Positions 57,746 through 64,000 of a DNA stretch of 64,000 nt are shown one piece after another (position 1 is the first letter of the stretch; each line of letters opens with the position of its first letter). Origin of the DNA: Aedes albopictus (Eukaryota > Arthropoda > Insecta > Diptera > Culicidae); NCBI RefSeq assembly GCF_035046485.1, contig NC_085136.1, positions 299,924,778 to 299,988,777 on the forward strand, given 5' to 3'. The notes beneath the pieces were generated by a model. That model was not told the origin of the DNA. It ran no database searches and saw nothing but the letters and a program-made list of their open reading frames with translations. The translations under genes were made by a program, and so were the position numbers.

Positions 57746-59248
57746 GGGTAAATGATGATGGTTGGACCAACTTGAGACATTTCGATACGTAGTCAAGATG
57801 TACGTCAAGAATTTCGTATGATAGAATCGCAATACCATTTCAAATTTGTAGTTGGCAGAAAGCTGTACTCCTCTAGTTTACGAAAAGCACGGAGAATTCC
57901 TAAATTACTCAAAAAATAATTGAATAATTCGATTTTTTTTAGAAAAGAATTTTGATCTTGGTTGGACCAACGCAGATTTTGGTTGGACCAATGAAATGAT
58001 CATGGTTGGACCATGATGTCTGAATATCCAAATATCGGACGAAAGAGTTGCGAAAACAATATTCATCAGGAAACCAAATAGATGCCGGTGACTTCGTGAC
58101 TTTACGCAGTTCAAGAAAACCTCGGAACTCTGAAAGTTTAAGAAAACTGGAGATACAGACCGACGAAAATGAAGGGGGCATGCAGGATTAAGATTTCAGA
58201 TAGGTTTTAAGTGGTCTTATAAATGAATTACAATAAACATTAGAATTATAATGATATAGGTTTAATCTCGGATTTAATAATCACCATCAGCGTGTACTAC
58301 ATACTTAGGTAGAAAAATAGGTATTAATGTCCCACTTGCCATAGGGTATTCTTGCCACACAGACGCAGCCTAGGACGCAGCTCTTGGTGGGTGAGCGAGC
58401 ATTCACTACCATATCTCGATGTAGGGCAGAGATTCATTGTGGATTCAGGGTGATGACAATATTAGGTAGCTGCGAAAATCCTAAATGTATACGATGGGCT
58501 TCAGTGGGAGACTGGTGAAGTGCTGTTTGCCAACCAACCGGAGGCACTGTTCTGGTCAACTTAATGTGGATCTTGGTGGACGCGCTAAGGGGAAAGCGAC
58601 GGGCCGTCTTGATAAGCTCAGCTGTTCGGACCTACGGGACAAGGTGAAGACTTCTTCGGCAAACCGATTCTGGTTTAAGTATCCGGCGGCGTACGAGCAG
58701 CAGCTCTTCGGTACACTTTTTTTGGGAACGCGAAAATCTTGTTCAATGTCACCGGGCGCGAAGAAAACAGTAAATAAACTGCATCAGTCCTAGCAACCAA
58801 CATGGTAACCGCTAGGCCCAACCACAATCATTCGGTGGTCCAACCATCATCATATTCATTTAGTCCAATTTTACTAATTTAATGAATTTTAAATGAAAAA
58901 TAATTAATTTCAAATATGTCATCTTGACGTCCATATATTTTCGCAGAAGTATAACGCAAAAAATATATGAATTCAAAACTAAATATCACTACTACAGGTG
59001 TTACAAATTGAGTAATTTTGTTGTCCAAGCTGCGCTTCTAGTCAGCCATATCAAAATCCTTAATTAATGAAATGATTTAGAGATATACTACATAAAGCCC
59101 ATTTGATTTCAATACAGATAAGGCTACTTTTTGATAATAGTAAGACTTCGACTCAAGTTTTATAGAAAAAGTTGATCAAATCTGTAATTTCCCAAAGTGG
59201 TCCAACCATGATCAGTTTTTCAGTTGGTCCAACCATCATCATTTACCC
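57746..59248. mobile_element. 1.5 kb TA-flanked element, GGGTAAATGATGATGG ends
   Basis: GGGTAAATGATGATGGTTGG is perfectly inverted at the right end (CCAACCATCATCATTTACCC, ending 59248). TA flanks both ends (57744-57745, 59249-59250). TTGGACCAA recurs near both ends (57960-58015, 58840-58860, 59200-59230). A G/C-richer block at about 58360-58790 contains a 102-codon ORF (58485-58793) of unknown nature. No transposase. Confidence 0.88.
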
Positions 59249-59299
59249 TACTTCATCGGAAATCCAAGATGGCCGTCGGGCCAAAATCGGGAGTCAAAC

Positions 59300-60500
59300 A
59301 ACCTATATCTTCAATAAACCTTGGTTCCCTTCTCCGCTGCACTGGCGTCGTCGTTTCTTTCGTTGCCGTCGTCTCCCGTACCTACGTTCTCCACGCCATT
59401 CAGATGCTGTTCTATCACGTCCGTCCGTCAAGAGGCCTCCATCCTTACCCCTGTGTATTTCTACTCGTGGTACGAATCCGTTGCGGGATGTGTTGAGCTT
59501 CTGGTAGAACTTCCGTGTTTCTTGGCAACGGCACAGCAGTTCCATTTCTTCCCACTCCGCTTTTTTCAGGCGACGGTTTTTCTTCCGAAAGAGGCGGGAC
59601 TGCTGTTTTCGCTTCCGTTTTGAACGTTCCATGTTCTGTCGAGTCCTTTGCTGCAGCATTACTGCCCGCGCTGTTTTTTTCTCCTTCAAAACCGTTCTGC
59701 ACTCGTTCGTTGAACCGTTCATTCCGTCGGTTCCGTTCCACGTACCCGATGGTGCTCTCGGCTGCGTCGTTGATTGTTGCTGTCACTGTACTCCAGCAGT
59801 CTTCTAGAGGCGCCTCATCGAGCCTGCTCTCGTCTTTCAACGCAGCCTCGAGATTCTGCGCATATGCAGAGGCGACATCCGGTTGTTTTAGTCGACTTAG
59901 GTTGTACCGTGGCGGTCGCCGGTACCGTACGTTGTTGATGACGGAGAGTTTTGGGCGCAGTTTGACCATCACCAGATAGTGGTCGGAGTCGATTTAGGCG
60001 CCACGATAAGTCCTAACGTCGGTAATGTCGGAGAAGTGTGCCGTACGTCAATTAGATCGTGGTCGATTTGAGATTCCGTCTGCTGTGGTGATCTCTGTGG
60101 TGATCTAAGGGAGGCTGTGATGGAAAAAGGTGCTACGTATGGCCATGCTTTTGGAGGCGGCGAAATCAGTCGTGGGCCGTTTTCGTTCGTCTGCTGGTAG
60201 GCGCTGAACTTCCAATCGTCGGTCTGAGTTCCTCCTCCTGACCTAACTGAGCGTTTGAATCTCCTATGATGATCTTGACGTCGTGGCTTGGGCAGCGATC
60301 GTGCTCGCGTTCGAGCTGCGCGTAAAATGAGTCCTTGTCATCATCAGTGGTTCCGGAGTGTGGGCTGTGCACGTTTATTATGCTGAAGTTGAAGTTGCAG
60401 TAGATCGGCGAGTATACGGATGCTCCCAATGAAGTTGAGAGATCGGCAGTTCCACGTACCGAGTTTCCAATCACAAGTCCTTTTTGTTCGCTGGGGTTGT
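59300..60500 (-). pseudogene. RTE-clade (JAM1-like) LINE fragment: endonuclease and linker
   Basis: On the minus strand FSIINVHSPHSGTTDDDKDS, HDVKIIIGDSNAQLG (GDFNA-type motif with Ser for Phe/Leu) and RPTIG come from the endonuclease (60474-60166). After frame breaks come VMVKLRPKLSVINNVRYRRP (just after the SDH position), LEDCWSTVTATINDAAESTI and GYVERNRRN. In another frame come ELLCRCQETRKFYQKLNTSR and GKDGGLLTD, the linker before RT. This organisation matches mosquito RTE elements such as JAM1 from memory. The RT is missing: the copy ends near 59300, next to the TA-flanked element. Confidence 0.82.
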
Positions 60501-61165
60501 TGTCGTTGGTCTCCGTTCGTATTATTCTGTTGCTGATTTTCCTTTACAATGTTTACGCAACATACCCAGCCAGTGGCGGACGATTGAAATTAGTTTTGGA
60601 ATTTTCTGTCACACTAAATTTAGAATTTGAACGCATGTCTAATTTTGGATTGTCTTTGTAAAAAAATACGCAACTAACCCAGTTCACCAAAACTTAAACA
60701 ACATTCCATTTTCGTAGTTAATATTCGATACAGCCCTCAGACTCTGCAAGATCTTTAGGGCTTCACCTTTTTTCAACAGGTATCGTCGACTCAAAAGCGC
60801 CGAAGGCAGCTCCTCCTTCTGTGACCCTCCGCCAACGCTCTCCGATGCGTACCGAATCGAAACCAGCTTTAATCGAGCGGAACCGAGAACCGAACGAAGA
60901 AAAAACAGCCCGAGGCCTAAATTAAATTATTATATTTAAATGCGTATATAAATATTTTTTACACTTCTTGCCAATATAAGAATGAAAAACCACGAACAGC
61001 GGTCCGGCTCGACCCACGTACCGACCCGGCAAGTATGTGCAAAGAATGGGATAAATATTTATTGTTATTATTTTAATTTAAATGCCTCATCAGAAGGCGA
61101 CCATCGGTTCGGTTTCATTTTAATAACCCCTAAACCGGGGGCTTCCGCTCAGGTCGAGAGACAGA
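60501..61165. other. Unassigned DNA
   Basis: 5' of the RTE fragment. No recognised feature apart from a patch reading GCCGGCTC/GACCCACG-like sequence near 61000. The last bases are the left TSD of the next element. Confidence 0.4.
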
Positions 61166-61173
61166 CAAAAAAC

Positions 61174-62310
61174 GGTTCTGTCACATTCGCCCGAAAACCA
61201 TTCGCCCGAATTCCAAATGCCCGAATGACAAACGCCCGAATGTAACAAACGCCCGAAAGTCATTCGCCCGAATAGACCATTCGCCCGAAAAGACCATTCG
61301 CCCGAAATACCATTCACCCGAAAAGACCATTCACCCGAAAGACCATTCGCCCGAAAACCATAATAATCTTGGAAATACTTTTCTGAAATCAATTTAGGCG
61401 TCATACACGCATATTGCTTTCTTTGAACACAGTCTGTGTCTGATATAAGACTTATACTATTAAAAACATTTTCAGCAATATAGCTGTGAAAACATTCATT
61501 GGAATTGTCCCTTCTTTTGTTAATAGGCTTTTCTTCCTAGTTCTACCTTCAAGGAAATTAAATTCATTCTGATGTCATTTTTTACCATAAATTTGCCCTT
61601 CTTTCAATCATGGGCTGTTCTTTTAATTTGTTATTTTATGGGGAACCTTGACGTTAAAACAATTTCTGGATTCAAAACATGGTTTCAGAAGAACAGCTTA
61701 TTTGAGTGCTGCAAATTCTCGCGATTTTGGTGTTTTTTCTGCATCCGTTAACTCACACGTTTTAATTTATATGAACTATTGTTCATTTTAACGATACGTA
61801 GTTATTCCGAGTAGATCAATCGCGAATATGTACTATTAATTTAAAAGTATTGACTACTCTGTGCTGAAGTTTTGACGCTATCCTCCCGATCAACAATGCT
61901 ATAACAATTAATGACCAATTATGTAATATTTTCACAAGAAATTAAGCCTTCTTCAAAACATAGGCTGTTCTTCCAAACTAAGCTTATATGATTATTATTG
62001 GCGCTAGTCCAGCTGTTCTTGCGATTGGTCGGATACTAAGTATACCGTGCGTCTGTCCTTAAACTTTCATCATGGCAAACTAGAAAAAAAACTTGTTCAA
62101 AGAAATAGCATGGAATCGGCGGATGACTTTCGGGCGAATGGTCTTTCGGGCGAATGGTCTTTTCGGGCGAATGGTCATTCGGGTGAATGGTCTTTTCGGG
62201 CGAATGGTCTTTTCGGGCGAATGGTCTATTCGGGCGATTAGAATTCGGGCGTTTGTCATTCGGGCGTTTGTGATTCGGGCGAATGGTTTTCGGGCGAATG
62301 TGACAGAATC
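61174..62310. mobile_element. Element with CATTCGCCCGAAAAGAC arrays as inverted arms, 8-bp TSD
   Basis: GGTTCTGTCACATTCGCCCG (61174) is mirrored at the right (CGGGCGAATGTGACAGAATC, ending 62310). CAAAAAAC flanks both sides (61166-61173, 62311-62318). Each arm (about 180 bp) is a 17-bp-period array of CATTCGCCCGAA-type units with small variations. The AT-rich core has no ORF. An 8-bp TSD suggests hAT or P-like transposition. Confidence 0.85.
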
Positions 62311-62318
62311 CAAAAAAC

Positions 62319-64000
62319 AGTATCATCCTTAAAGGAAGCAGCGGCGATGAAATGAGCATAAACCGCAAAACAAGTTTCTTGAACTTAAAGTGTAGCAGAA
62401 ATCCTTCGGTCGGCAGTCAGTCTGTCAGTTAGCGGTTTATCGATCTCTCTGATCCGTTTGGAAAAGTTGTGCATCGTCATCGTTGCGTTGCACATTAGTT
62501 AGGCTAACTACGAAATGAACCGCAAATTCTAGGGCGGTACTGCAGTGCCGGGCTAAAGAGATCCGGACGCACATGGTGACACGACGATACATACCGCATC
62601 TTGCCAATTTCGAGAGGCGTCAGATGGAAGTGGTTGCCGGATCTTATAATTTTTCTTAATAAATGTGCGGTTGGAGTAACTGCCACCGGACGGCTCATCT
62701 GTGGCGGCAGATATAAGCACTTAATTCTTCGGGCTATTTGGAAGGGTTCGGTAAGAAGCCTGAAGGTGTGAACAAAGTTATGGTTGGTGAAGCGTTTCGA
62801 TGGGATAGGTTTCGGGACAAAACGATACAGTTTAGAGGAGAAATAGCTTGTTTACGACAAAAAGCAAAAATAAAGGTCTTAGCACATAAGCAAATTGAGT
62901 TAAGAGAATTGAAAGGTGGAAGCAGTACATCGAGAAACACTAACCAAATGCAAAGAATAAGTCGTGGTTACATCATTGATTTATAAATGAATCCCGTAAG
63001 ACATTTTCATCGTCAAAATACAGTATTTCTGTAGCCAAAACGATGTAACCTCGTAAAATTGTGAAAACCGTTGACCAAGTGACCGACGACCTCCGGTGGC
63101 CATCATAAACGTAATAAATTTTTAAATCGTTCATCAGAGTCTCACCCCTGTCAGACCACACTTATCATTACACAGTCATCAACATCCCACCACCCGAGAG
63201 CGGAGGATGCTGCTGCTGCTGATGGTCCAAGTTGATCCGAAGGAAGGGGTGGACACCGCCGGTCTTATTACCGGAACGCCTTGGTTTTGCACTCCGGTGG
63301 AATGCCCGTGATTCTGCTCTGGAGATAAGCCGCGGCGCGCGAAAAGCTGGCGACTAATTGCTGAAAGCGCTCGGCTCAGGCCCGGGAATCATAAAAATCT
63401 GAACAGTGCTAATCTGTGCTGCGGCGAAATTAATTTTCCTGTTCTGCTCGTTGATAATAATTACAGCGCCCGGCTGGCTGGCTGGCTGGTCGTAAATGGT
63501 CCCAAGATAAATAAGCTGCAGCTACGGCAGTGCATGTGCGGTCTTAGAACTCTTAGCATAAGTATCAAACGATGAGATGGGGGGAGGGTCCAGAAACATC
63601 AACATTGATTATAAGACGCGTTAAGCCGGATGTCAGACAGAGAAAAAGCCAGCTTTTTCAATTTGCGGATGGCCAAGACATGTGTAATTGTTTTTTTTTT
63701 ACGTTTATGAGTTGCAGAAGCGTCTTGAGGTGTTGAGCTCTGCTTCGTGATGATCGATTGTCTAATTGAATGAAACCTGTAGTAGTAGTTTGCTGTATTT
63801 TATTTGAAGAACAATGCGGTAGTATTGGCAGATCGCTGAGATTTTTTTGAGCTTACTCTCAGTCCTGGCACCCATGGTGGTGCAGAGGACCGAATTGAAA
63901 AATTGTCAGCCATCGCCTTGACCTGTGGCCAGGTTAAATTTCTGTCGACTTGCTTGATTTCGTTGTTGAGGCTGCACAGCCATGAGTCTCTGTGTCTGCC
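62319..64000. other. Probably single-copy non-coding DNA
   Basis: No TE recognised. An 82-codon ORF at 62738-62986 (rich in Lys/Arg/Glu, with GEIACLRQKAKIKVLAHKQI) is of unknown nature. 63180-63540 is G/C-richer, with (CTG)n at 63210 and (GGCT)n at about 63472-63489. This could be flanking or intronic DNA of a host gene. Confidence 0.4.

Overview
The window looks like a mosquito genome, most likely Aedes. It is AT-rich eukaryotic DNA with no confidently identified host gene, and almost every recognisable segment is a transposable element (TE) or a repeat. The grounds for Aedes are a tRNA-derived SINE of Feilai type with a GAA tail, LOA-clade (Lian-like) non-LTR retrotransposons with an RNase H domain, R1- and RTE-clade LINEs, a copia relic, and many short inverted-repeat elements (MITEs) typical of culicine genomes. 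Clade and superfamily names come from recognised motifs, not from a database search.

Layout. 1-730: LINE fragment split by a MITE. 1466-6101: 4.6 kb hAT-type element (8-bp target-site duplication, TSD) filled with a degenerate 12-bp repeat. 6.1-10.9 kb: MITEs, unassigned AT-rich DNA and one unknown 181-codon ORF. 10.7-15.1 kb: decayed jockey-like LINE on the minus strand, broken by a 2.5 kb repeat-rich insertion that holds a PIF/Harbinger-type MITE. 15.2-15.7 kb: SINE with a 13-bp TSD. 16.5-18.0 kb: diverged duplication of unknown sequence. 18.1-23.0 kb: a TA-flanked MITE, then a 4.4 kb TA-flanked element whose interior holds about 63 copies of a 17-bp unit. 25.0-30.4 kb: LOA element (minus strand) pierced by a MITE, a SINE and a 1.6 kb TIR element that itself contains another MITE. 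33-36.7 kb: copia relic, SINE, second LOA copy (plus strand). 37.3-40.6 kb: PIF-type MITE abutting a 3.1 kb TTAA-flanked piggyBac-like element with several nested repeats. 42.7-46.4 kb: uninterrupted 3.49 kb (GTCT)n array followed by a Helentron/INE-like 3' end. 47.4 kb: Feilai-like SINE. 49.0-57.4 kb: nearly complete R1-clade LINE (minus strand) carrying a hAT element in its 3' UTR and a 2.5 kb element in ORF1. 57.7-59.2 kb: TA-flanked element. 59.3-60.5 kb: RTE fragment. 61.2-62.3 kb: element with inverted arms and an 8-bp TSD. 62.3-64.0 kb: probably single-copy non-coding DNA.

Nothing here acts as a pathway. The value of the region is as a stratified record of insertions. In several places removing an insert together with one copy of its TSD restores the reading frame of the interrupted LINE, which fixes both the element ends and the TSD. 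I see no CRISPR array, no cellular tRNA or rRNA gene, no viral insertion and no intact gene system.
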